A DNA stretch of 64,000 nucleotides from Firmicutes bacterium UBA4845 (GTDB lineage: Bacteria; Bacillota; Clostridia; Tissierellales; Sedimentibacteraceae). The notes under the pieces are model-generated. The model searched no databases, was not told where the DNA came from, and saw only the letters and a list, made by a program, of their open reading frames with translations. Below are positions 14,432 to 21,803 of this stretch, piece by piece. The position numbers and the translations under genes are program-made. The DNA lies in NCBI GenBank assembly GCA_002399975.1, contig DHER01000075.1, forward strand, positions 62,001 through 126,000, in the 5' to 3' direction. The first letter of the stretch is position 1; every line of letters starts with the position of its first letter.

Positions 14432-16003
14432 TTAATTCTCCAAACATTTCTTAAGCATAATTACATCTTCATCATCAGGACACATTTCTGTTAAATTATC
14501 TATTGCAATCGCTGCTTCTTGTATCCTTCTTTCCTGAATATAAAGCTCCGCCTGGAGCTTTTTGAGTAATACAAATAATGGGGCGTTTTCTGTTGCTGCT
14601 GAGATATTCAAGCATATTGATAAAAGTTCTTCATCAAACTTATTTTCTTTTCCATTTGTTAGTATATCAATAATTTTAGATATGGCAGCATCAATATTAC
14701 TTGAATAAATATCTTTAACCACATTAGGGTATTCTGTTATAAACAATTTTTTATCTATTGAACTTAAAAAAGCATTTTTTTTAAGCAGTCTTTTTAATGC
14801 TTTCCAAAGGTTGTAGGAATTTTTGCATTTAGGAAGAACATCAATCATCTTGAATACTACTTCATTATTTTTTAAATTCATCAATAAATATAATAATTCA
14901 TTATTCTTAATCCAATACCCTACATCCTCTTCTTCACACATTTCATTAAAAAGGGGAAATAAAAAACAAATCATCGTATAGAATTTGTCATTATCTTTTT
15001 TATTGTATATCTTGCATATATATTTGAGTAATGTCTCTGTATATTTAGATATCATACCGTCTGTATCAAATATACGATTTATCTGGCTATCAGCATATTT
15101 TATAATATCCCAGCACTCATGGGTAATCTTTGAAGTCAGCGTATTGCATAAAATACTCAGATTAGTCTCATATGAAACAGCATCAGACAACAATGTGTTA
15201 ACATTTGTATTTGTAATCAACCCCATATAAACACATGCACTAAAGGTTATATTTAATTCTGTTAGTCCATTGATTCTTTTTAAGTATTCTATAAGATGCT
15301 TATAAAAATTTTCATTGCTTGAAAGTGATTGCTCATTAAATGATGATGATACAGAATTTTTTCTTACTAAATAATTGTGCAATACTTTAGGTGAAAAAGT
15401 TACTTTATTACAACAGCTTTGATATTGTAGAACAAGAGAAGTATCTATACCATAATAAACATCTTTCCAAGGTTCTACGTTGTTTTCAACAAAAACCTTT
15501 AATTTATATACTCTGCCCCATGTAGCTCCATAGTAAGAATATAAATACGGAAAAGAAACACCAAATTGTTTTTCTTCAACACATAGAACTTTATCGGAAG
15601 GTCTTTTTAAAAAGGTCTCTTTGCCTCCTTCCGGCAAAAATAATGTACCACATGTAACCATATCCGAATCCGTTTCTTCTAACAGCCTTACTGTTTCATT
15701 CAAAAAATCAGACTCATACCAATCATCAGAATCTAAAGTCGCTATATATTGATAACCTTTCTCATGTGCAACATGTATGTACTTTTCTAATAAGTGTCTT
15801 GTATTGTTCTCTATATGTACAGGTATAATTCTTGTATCCCGTCTTGAATATTCTAATATTACATCCCATGTATTATCTGTAGAACCATTATCTATTAGAT
15901 AATAATCAAATTCTTCATATGTCTGTGACAATACACTATCTATGCATTTTTTTATATATTTTTCAGAATTATATGCTTGTGTATAAAATACAACCTTTTT
16001 CAT
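14432..16003 (-). CDS. Family 2 glycosyltransferase with helical C-terminal extension
   Basis: GT-A glycosyltransferase of 523 residues. The catalytic domain covers about 1-230: FYTQAYNSEKYIKKCIDSVL, LIDNGSTDNTWDV and the DxD-type TLDSDDWYESDF. The C-terminal ~280 residues are helical, low in sequence conservation, and end in TPR-like repeats (QAELYIQERRIQEAAIAIDNL). AAGGAG lies six bases before the ATG. It is part of the sugar operon running toward flagellin. Acceptor and donor sugars cannot be told. A 105-base gap to the aldo-keto reductase gene upstream contains no terminator. Confidence 0.83.
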   Translation of the reverse strand: MKKVVFYTQAYNSEKYIKKCIDSVLSQTYEEFDYYLIDNGSTDNTWDVILEYSRRDTRIIPVHIENNTRHLLEKYIHVAHEKGYQYIATLDSDDWYESDFLNETVRLLEETDSDMVTCGTLFLPEGGKETFLKRPSDKVLCVEEKQFGVSFPYLYSYYGATWGRVYKLKVFVENNVEPWKDVYYGIDTSLVLQYQSCCNKVTFSPKVLHNYLVRKNSVSSSFNEQSLSSNENFYKHLIEYLKRINGLTELNITFSACVYMGLITNTNVNTLLSDAVSYETNLSILCNTLTSKITHECWDIIKYADSQINRIFDTDGMISKYTETLLKYICKIYNKKDNDKFYTMICFLFPLFNEMCEEEDVGYWIKNNELLYLLMNLKNNEVVFKMIDVLPKCKNSYNLWKALKRLLKKNAFLSSIDKKLFITEYPNVVKDIYSSNIDAAISKIIDILTNGKENKFDEELLSICLNISAATENAPLFVLLKKLQAELYIQERRIQEAAIAIDNLTEMCPDDEDVIMLKKCLEN

Positions 16004-16108
16004 ATATATCTCCTTGTTATACCCTTTCTTAAAGCAACCATTTGTATCTAATGTTGAATTTTTCTGTAGTTTATATAATTTATAATAAAAGCTTTTAATT
16101 AACTCCTA

Positions 16109-17626
16109 TCATTGAAATGTCCATGGAACATCATGCTCTTCATGGAGTTTGACAATTTTTATTCCTAATTCTTCATAATCTTTAATTTCAGAATATATTT
16201 CTTCAGAATGAATATAATTCGAAATCACGATGCAATCAGGTCTTACAATTTCAATGTCCTTTGAAGAAAGCACCTCAATACCATTGTTTTTCGTTCCCTT
16301 GAGAGTGTTATCACTGTCAAAAATGTATGGAGTAAATTCCATATCTCCAAAAAAACTTTTATATAGACCAATTACCATGCTTGTATATCTGCCTGAAGGA
16401 TAAAATCCGACCTTTGTATAATTTTTTGATTTAATAAGCTTGTACATCCTCGTTTTTTTATCTTCGAGACTAAAACAGCACTTTTTCATAAGCTCATAAA
16501 TTTCTGACAGTTTTTCCGTAATAGGCAGTTTCTGAGTACACATTTTTTCACATCGCAAACAATGAATACATGGATTTTCACTGTTTTCAGGGAGTTTGTC
16601 CAGTCCTGCGCTTATACTTTTAAACATTTTTATATTTTTAATAGTTTCCGGATCGTTTCTGTTAAATATAGGAATATTGTCATTGAAATACTTATTATTA
16701 TAACCCTTCATGAATTTACTTATAGGAATACCTGCCGGACAGCCTTCGCAATATGAACAGGATGTACAGAATTTATCCATCTGTTTGACCTTTTTATCGG
16801 CATAATTAATTCTTTCAATTCCAAAGTCACTTTTATTGATAAACGAATCCACATTTTCTTTCAATTCATTAATATTCGACATTCCTGATAAAATCGTAGT
16901 AACTTCTCTATGAGAATAAATAAATTTCAATGCTGCCTGGGAAATCGTCTCGTTGCCGCTCATCTTTATGGAGTCGAAATAACCGCTATTTTGAGGTATT
17001 ATTCCTCCCCCTAAAGAGTTCATAGTGATAACGCCTATATTCTTTTTTCCTGCAGCATTTAAAACATTATCCATGTCAACATAATTCATCAGATTATACG
17101 AGATAATAACACCGTCGAAAATGCCTTCATCTATAATTTTTATAATATCTTTAGAATCAGCATGTGTTGAGAAGCATATATAATCAACCAATCCCCTTTT
17201 TTGAGCCTCTACCGCTCCTTCATATATTCCTCCGCTTTTCATAATTTTTCTGAATTCATCATATGTCTTAATTGCCCACATATAACAAAATGTCACTTTA
17301 TCGACATTCATATTTTCGAGGGATTTTTCTATGCGCTTCAATGCACCATAGGCTGTCCTATCTTCAAAATATGATACCTTAGTGGTAAGATGACATTTCT
17401 TATCAGTTTTTTTTATTGCGATTCTGACTATATCTTCAGCTCTCTTAAGTGAATATGTATATGCGGTATCCACATAATTTACTCCCAAATCCAGTGCCTT
17501 ACAAATCAAATCTGCAGCATCATGTACACCTGCTTCATCATTTATATTTCTTAATACGAATCTGTTTGTACCAAATCCAAGTGCAGACAATTGAATGCCT
17601 GTCCTCCCAAACGTCCTATAAAGCAT
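16109..17626 (-). CDS. Aldo/keto reductase with two [4Fe-4S] motifs and an extra C-terminal domain
   Basis: The N-terminal ~270 residues form an aldo/keto reductase barrel (LGFGTNRFVL, GVNYVDTAYTYS, IGVITMNSLGGG). Then come two ferredoxin-type cysteine clusters, CTSCSYCEGCPAGIP and CIHCLRCEKMCTQKLP. The last ~100 residues (from KVGFYPSGRYTSMV) form an extra alpha/beta domain of a kind that, in sugar-modifying enzymes, can bind a nucleotide or sugar. The frame runs back to 17653, but the ATG at 17626 (MLYRTFGRTG) is the family start. It follows GAGGGT, and the TAA of the preceding gene ends two bases before it. It is probably a redox enzyme acting on a nucleotide-sugar or glycan. Confidence 0.8.
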   Translation of the reverse strand: MLYRTFGRTGIQLSALGFGTNRFVLRNINDEAGVHDAADLICKALDLGVNYVDTAYTYSLKRAEDIVRIAIKKTDKKCHLTTKVSYFEDRTAYGALKRIEKSLENMNVDKVTFCYMWAIKTYDEFRKIMKSGGIYEGAVEAQKRGLVDYICFSTHADSKDIIKIIDEGIFDGVIISYNLMNYVDMDNVLNAAGKKNIGVITMNSLGGGIIPQNSGYFDSIKMSGNETISQAALKFIYSHREVTTILSGMSNINELKENVDSFINKSDFGIERINYADKKVKQMDKFCTSCSYCEGCPAGIPISKFMKGYNNKYFNDNIPIFNRNDPETIKNIKMFKSISAGLDKLPENSENPCIHCLRCEKMCTQKLPITEKLSEIYELMKKCCFSLEDKKTRMYKLIKSKNYTKVGFYPSGRYTSMVIGLYKSFFGDMEFTPYIFDSDNTLKGTKNNGIEVLSSKDIEIVRPDCIVISNYIHSEEIYSEIKDYEELGIKIVKLHEEHDVPWTFQ

Positions 17627-17627
17627 T

Positions 17628-18752
17628 TTAACCCTCATCCTTATTTTTATCAACTATACTTTTAATAATCTCTTCGAAATCTGATTCTTCCACCCGGTCA
17701 AAGAAATATTGCCGCTCTCTTCCAATATTAACCGACTTTACGGCACATGGATTATTTTTAATCGCAAATTCTATGCTGTTTTTTTCTTTAAATATTTTAC
17801 CGTCCAGAGCATCAAAACATAATTGCCCTTTGGCTGAATTTATAATGACCAATGAAACACCTTTTTCTATGTCAAGCTGACTATCTTTTAATTGTATTCC
17901 CCAAAAATCTCCAAGAGTTATGTCCGAATTTCTTGGGAATCCTTTAAATCTGCAATTCGAACAGCATGGTCTCATAAATAAATTATATTTTAAATATCCT
18001 GTCATATATAAATCCGTGTATCTGTCGGCATAATAATCTATCCCATTTTCAAATTCGATTTTAGTGCAGAATTTATTCCATCCGTTGATTTTATTTTTAA
18101 ACCATACTTTTTTAATATCAGATTTATATTTTATCTTTAATCCGTTTAAATATTTCAAATATGCTTTCGGGGAGTTTGAGCCCCTGCATATAAAGTCAAC
18201 AACAAGCAAATTTTCATATTTTTTTTCTAAATACTTAATCAACCCTCCACACTCACACGGAGTTCCCACAAACATGACTGCCTTTCCACTATCAAGTAAA
18301 GATTTTATATTTTTAAATACAAACTTAATTTCACTTTGCACATATTTTGACTGCCTTAAAATATCTATATTATTTTCATCATTTATAATAGTGTGTTCAG
18401 CCAGGTGATTGGGCAAATACTTTGCACCAGAAACATACCCACCTTTTGAAATTACAGTTCTCGAAAGCTCAGTAAATATCCCTCCGGAAGTGCTGTTTAA
18501 TCTTACTTCTTCATCCAATGACCATGCAGCATATGTATCGGGGTTTTGGTTTTTTTCTGATACTATATTATTAATTACAGGACACGCGAGTTTACATAAT
18601 CCGCAATTAATGCATACTCTAACGTCAACATCAGGGTACAGGAAGCCTTCTTCATCGGAAATCATTTTTATACTGCCGTTCGGGCAGGTATTCATGCACG
18701 CCGCACAAGCTGTACATTCTTCTTTTTCAAGGTCTAATATATTCATTTCCAT
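17628..18752 (-). CDS. Coenzyme F420 hydrogenase/dehydrogenase beta-subunit family protein
   Basis: An iron-sulfur flavoprotein-like enzyme of 374 residues. Two N-terminal [4Fe-4S] clusters are visible: CTACAACMNTCP and CINCGLCKLACP. Next comes a segment with STSGGIFTELSRTVISKGGYVSGA and the C-terminal FrhB-type region with FVGTPCECGGL, VDFICRGSNSPKAYL and ITLGDFWGIQ. Family members in exopolysaccharide clusters occur beside polysaccharide pyruvyl transferases, as here, and are thought to carry out a redox step on sugars rather than F420 chemistry. The gene overlaps the acyltransferase before it by ten bases and abuts the aldo/keto reductase after it, suggesting a joint electron-transfer step. 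Confidence 0.85.
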   Translation of the reverse strand: MEMNILDLEKEECTACAACMNTCPNGSIKMISDEEGFLYPDVDVRVCINCGLCKLACPVINNIVSEKNQNPDTYAAWSLDEEVRLNSTSGGIFTELSRTVISKGGYVSGAKYLPNHLAEHTIINDENNIDILRQSKYVQSEIKFVFKNIKSLLDSGKAVMFVGTPCECGGLIKYLEKKYENLLVVDFICRGSNSPKAYLKYLNGLKIKYKSDIKKVWFKNKINGWNKFCTKIEFENGIDYYADRYTDLYMTGYLKYNLFMRPCCSNCRFKGFPRNSDITLGDFWGIQLKDSQLDIEKGVSLVIINSAKGQLCFDALDGKIFKEKNSIEFAIKNNPCAVKSVNIGRERQYFFDRVEESDFEEIIKSIVDKNKDEG

Positions 18753-19363
18753 GTCACATTTTCTTTTATAATCTTCGCAGGATTACCTGCTGCCATACAA
18801 TGAGGAGGAATATCTTTATTCACCAAACTCCCTGCTCCGATTACAACTCCTTCACCTATATTGACACCTTTAAGAATTATAGAATCAACTCCAATCCAAA
18901 CATGTTTTCCTATATGTATAGGAGCTGATGAATTAATAATTTCCCCATTTTTGTTCAACACAGAATGGAAATCCGAATCATAAATATATACCCCCCTTGC
19001 TATGGTAGCACCGTCCTCAATCGTAATATTGTTTGCACATGCAATGACAGAATTTGAATTAATGTATCCCTTCCCCAATGTAAGAACTGCATTTTTAAAT
19101 ACCTGTATTGTAGAACCATAAAACATCTTAAAGCGGCCATTTATGTTTAACGTTGAACTTTCATGTAGTTTGAGATAGCATTCAGCTTTTGATTTTTTAA
19201 AGTTATTTGAATTTATGTATAAATCATCCCAAATATTAATTTTAGAGGATTTATGTATATCCATGACAGAATTTTTAAAAATTATCAGTCTTCCGTTTTT
19301 TATGCATATATTTTCACTTAAATTATTATAATAAAATTCTTTTAGTTTATCTTCATTATTCAT
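18743..19363 (-). CDS. Left-handed beta-helix (hexapeptide) acyltransferase
   Basis: O- or N-acetyltransferase of the LbH/maltose-transacetylase type, 206 residues. The C-terminal half shows hexapeptide repeats and the sequence PIHIGKHVWIGVDSIILKGV, then GVVIGAGSLVNKDIPPHCMAAGNPAKII, the usual coenzyme A-binding end. The N-terminal 90 residues carry weaker beta-helix turns (SSTLNINGRFKMFYGSTIQV). It probably acetylates a sugar of the glycan built by the neighbouring glycosyltransferases. Its start overlaps the stop of the upstream glycosyltransferase by eight bases. Confidence 0.88.
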   Translation of the reverse strand: MNNEDKLKEFYYNNLSENICIKNGRLIIFKNSVMDIHKSSKINIWDDLYINSNNFKKSKAECYLKLHESSTLNINGRFKMFYGSTIQVFKNAVLTLGKGYINSNSVIACANNITIEDGATIARGVYIYDSDFHSVLNKNGEIINSSAPIHIGKHVWIGVDSIILKGVNIGEGVVIGAGSLVNKDIPPHCMAAGNPAKIIKENVTWK

Positions 19364-20300
19364 CTCGTACCCTGATATATAAATTCATAAATTCCTTTTC
19401 AAATTCTTCAATATACTTTTCATAATAAAATTCATCATAATGTTTTGTAAGCTCTTTTTTTATATACTCCAACTGCTTTGAACAATTTGTTAGGTTATTC
19501 TTGATAATTTTGTTACACATTGATATCATATATGACCATTCGCTGTACTGTGCATATTCGGCTATGTCCGGAAGAACTTCCGTTAAATATATTGTCCTTT
19601 CCCTGAAGGCATTAAAATATTCATTTAACTGTTCAGGTGTCAACAACATATCATTAGTTGTAAAAGATGAATTGTTTTTTTCATGCCTAATAAAGCAATA
19701 TTTCGGCAACCCCTCAGCAACCACCTTACCTGCATTTGCCATATATTTATAAGTAACACTTATATCATCGTACTTACTTATTTCATTAAATCTTATTTTG
19801 TCAAACAAATATTTTTTAATCATCTTTGTTGGCATTGCAGAATTAATTCTTTTCCTCTTAAGCAATTCAACAACAGCTTCTGATGGAGTCATATTTAAAT
19901 ATTCGTCAAACACACAATTAGGCAGAACTTTATCTTCAATTTTTTTAGTTGAACCGCAAATTGATATATCAGAGTTACTTTCAACTGCAAGATTGTACAG
20001 AAACTCCAGCATGTCGGGTTTAGCAATATCATCATCATCTACAAATGTTATATATTCTCCACTTGCCAAATCCAGCCCTGTGTTTCTTCCTTTACCTATA
20101 CTGCCTTTAGGAATATGAACAACCTTTATCCTTCTGTCAACTTTCGAATACCTTTCTGCTATTTCACCACTTTTGTCAGTTGAACCGTTATCCACAATAA
20201 TAAATTCATAATCTATAAAAGTTTGTCCTATAATTGATTCAATTGCTTTTGAAACAAATTTCTCACGATTGTATGTTAGCATGATAACACTTATTTTCAA
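19356..20300 (-). CDS. Family 2 glycosyltransferase
   Basis: GT-A glycosyltransferase of 314 residues. ISVIMLTYNREKFVSKAIES opens the Rossmann-like fold, followed by EFIIVDNGSTDKSGEIAE, GRNTGLDLASGEYITFVDDDD (DxD metal site) and a helical C-terminus. No transmembrane segment, so it is cytoplasmic. It lies three bases after the cytidylyltransferase gene and overlaps the acyltransferase, well inside the sugar operon. Donor and acceptor are unknown. Confidence 0.88.
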   Translation of the reverse strand: MKISVIMLTYNREKFVSKAIESIIGQTFIDYEFIIVDNGSTDKSGEIAERYSKVDRRIKVVHIPKGSIGKGRNTGLDLASGEYITFVDDDDIAKPDMLEFLYNLAVESNSDISICGSTKKIEDKVLPNCVFDEYLNMTPSEAVVELLKRKRINSAMPTKMIKKYLFDKIRFNEISKYDDISVTYKYMANAGKVVAEGLPKYCFIRHEKNNSSFTTNDMLLTPEQLNEYFNAFRERTIYLTEVLPDIAEYAQYSEWSYMISMCNKIIKNNLTNCSKQLEYIKKELTKHYDEFYYEKYIEEFEKEFMNLYIRVRDE

Positions 20301-20303
20301 GTT

Positions 20304-21083
20304 TTAATCCTCCCAAACCTCCCATGGAGCTTTGCCACTTTCCCATATCCTTTCCAGATATCCTTTATCCCTCTGAGTATCCATGCACTTCCAAAATCCA
20401 AAGTGCTTATATGCGTTTAATTCTCCTTGTTTCACAAGCCTTTCCAATGGTGAAGTTTCAAAAATTGTATCGTCGCCTTCAATGTAATCAAATATTTCCG
20501 GCTCCAAAACCATAAATCCGCCATTAATCCATCCGCCGTCTTCTTTCCTTTTTTCCGAAAAATTTTGTATGGAATCATTACTATCTATATCAAGAACGCC
20601 AAACCTACCACCAGGCTGTATAGCAGTCAAAGTTGCAATTTTCTTATTTCTTTTGTGAAATTTTACAAGCTTTCCTATGTCAATATCACTTACCCCATCT
20701 CCATATGTAAGCATAAAGCTTTCATCATTTACATACTTTTGAATCCTTTTTACCCTGCCCCCAGTTTGAGTTTTAAGCCCTGTATCAACTATTGTAACCT
20801 TCCATGGCTCCGCTACATTATTATGAATTATCATTCTATTATCATTCGTAAAATCAAAGGTAACATCTGAACAATGCAGGTAATAATCTGCAAAATATTC
20901 TTTTATCACATATCCCTTGTACCCACAGCAAATAATAAAATCATTGTATCCATAGTGTGAATATATTTTCATAATATGCCACAATATTGGCTTATCACCT
21001 ATTTCAAGCATAGGTTTAGGCTTTAAATGTGACTCCTCGCTAATCCTAGTTCCAAACCCTCCGGCAAGTATAACGACTTTCAT
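20304..21083 (-). CDS. rfbF: Glucose-1-phosphate cytidylyltransferase
   Basis: Forms CDP-glucose from glucose-1-phosphate and CTP, the entry point to CDP-linked 6-deoxy and dideoxy sugars. The nucleotidyltransferase signature MKVVILAGGFGTRISEESHLKPKPM is at the N-terminus, followed by the family-specific IGDKPILWHIMKIYSHYG and SDVTFDFTNDN. About 260 residues is the normal length. ATG at 21083 is preceded by GGAGG at seven bases; a TTG just before it is not the start. It is the first gene of the operon, behind a sigma-28-like promoter. No CDP-glucose 4,6-dehydratase (rfbG) is in the window, so the later steps are elsewhere or CDP-glucose is used directly. Confidence 0.93.
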   Translation of the reverse strand: MKVVILAGGFGTRISEESHLKPKPMLEIGDKPILWHIMKIYSHYGYNDFIICCGYKGYVIKEYFADYYLHCSDVTFDFTNDNRMIIHNNVAEPWKVTIVDTGLKTQTGGRVKRIQKYVNDESFMLTYGDGVSDIDIGKLVKFHKRNKKIATLTAIQPGGRFGVLDIDSNDSIQNFSEKRKEDGGWINGGFMVLEPEIFDYIEGDDTIFETSPLERLVKQGELNAYKHFGFWKCMDTQRDKGYLERIWESGKAPWEVWED

Positions 21084-21177
21084 CAATATTCCTCCAAAGT
21101 TTTAAGTATTTCAACCATTCATTGTCATAAAATTTATAATATATAGACATAAATCGACATTTTTCATATCAAGTATT

Positions 21178-21204
21178 ATATCGGCATATTTTCTAATTTA
21201 TTTA
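21178..21204 (-). promoter_or_regulatory. Sigma-28-type promoter of the glycan operon
   Basis: TAAATAAA (21197-21204), 11 bases, then GCCGATAT (21178-21185) on the minus strand. The -10 box is nearly perfect. It lies about 95 bases before rfbF. The rest of the 21084-21336 interval is AT-rich without a gene. Confidence 0.72.
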
Positions 21205-21336
21205 ATTGTTTTTGAATAAAATACTAAAAAGCACTTCTATAGCAACATTTTTATTCGCATAAATCTTTTACTGTCAATTATTTTAATATATGTCTTGATG
21301 TGCGCCTTTTAAAAATCGGCACATTACTTATTTCAC

Positions 21337-21370
21337 AAAAAATCCGAACCTTGATTTTGATTCGGATTTT
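21337..21370 (-). terminator. Terminator of the cheA-to-hemerythrin operon
   Basis: AATCCGAA and TTCGGATT form an 8-bp stem with a 12-base loop, followed on the minus strand by a run of six T, right after the bacteriohemerythrin stop. Confidence 0.85.
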
Positions 21371-21374
21371 GAGT

Positions 21375-21779
21375 TTACTTTAATTTCCTTACATATTCGC
21401 CTATTTTTTTGTCTTCAATTGAAATATGGTTCGTCAGCCAATCAATAATGAAACTGTCAGCATTGATAATGACTGTTATGTTGGCACCGTTTGTATCATA
21501 TTCCTTTTTTAATTCTGCTAACTTATTGATGAAATTCTGATGCATTTGTTTTTGTGTGTTTAAATTAGGATAATTTATGCTTTGCATGTATTTTTCTTCA
21601 TCTCTAAAATGAGTTTTTGTATAATTATCCATAAAATCAAACATCTGAACTATGGATTCTTTTGACTTTCCGTTTTTTCCCGCCTCAAACAGCCGATCTG
21701 CTTTTTCAAATAATTTCTTGTGCTGTTCGTCAATAAGAGTAACTCCTACTTCTAAGTTTTTTGTCCATACTATTGACAT
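21375..21779 (-). CDS. Bacteriohemerythrin
   Basis: Single-domain four-helix di-iron protein of 134 residues that binds O2 (or possibly NO). Iron ligands visible are H20 (DEQHKKLF), H57 and E61 (HFRDEE), H80 (MHQNF), and H118 and D123 (HISIED). The position four residues before H80 is Q76, where many family members have histidine; the variant QxxxH also occurs in related clostridial sequences as far as I recall. The gene is 24 bases after a chemoreceptor gene and ends the operon, which suggests O2 delivery to, or protection of, the chemotaxis and motility apparatus of an anaerobe. Confidence 0.9.
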   Translation of the reverse strand: MSIVWTKNLEVGVTLIDEQHKKLFEKADRLFEAGKNGKSKESIVQMFDFMDNYTKTHFRDEEKYMQSINYPNLNTQKQMHQNFINKLAELKKEYDTNGANITVIINADSFIIDWLTNHISIEDKKIGEYVRKLK

Positions 21780-21803
21780 TGTGTATCTCTTGTGTACCTC
21801 CTT

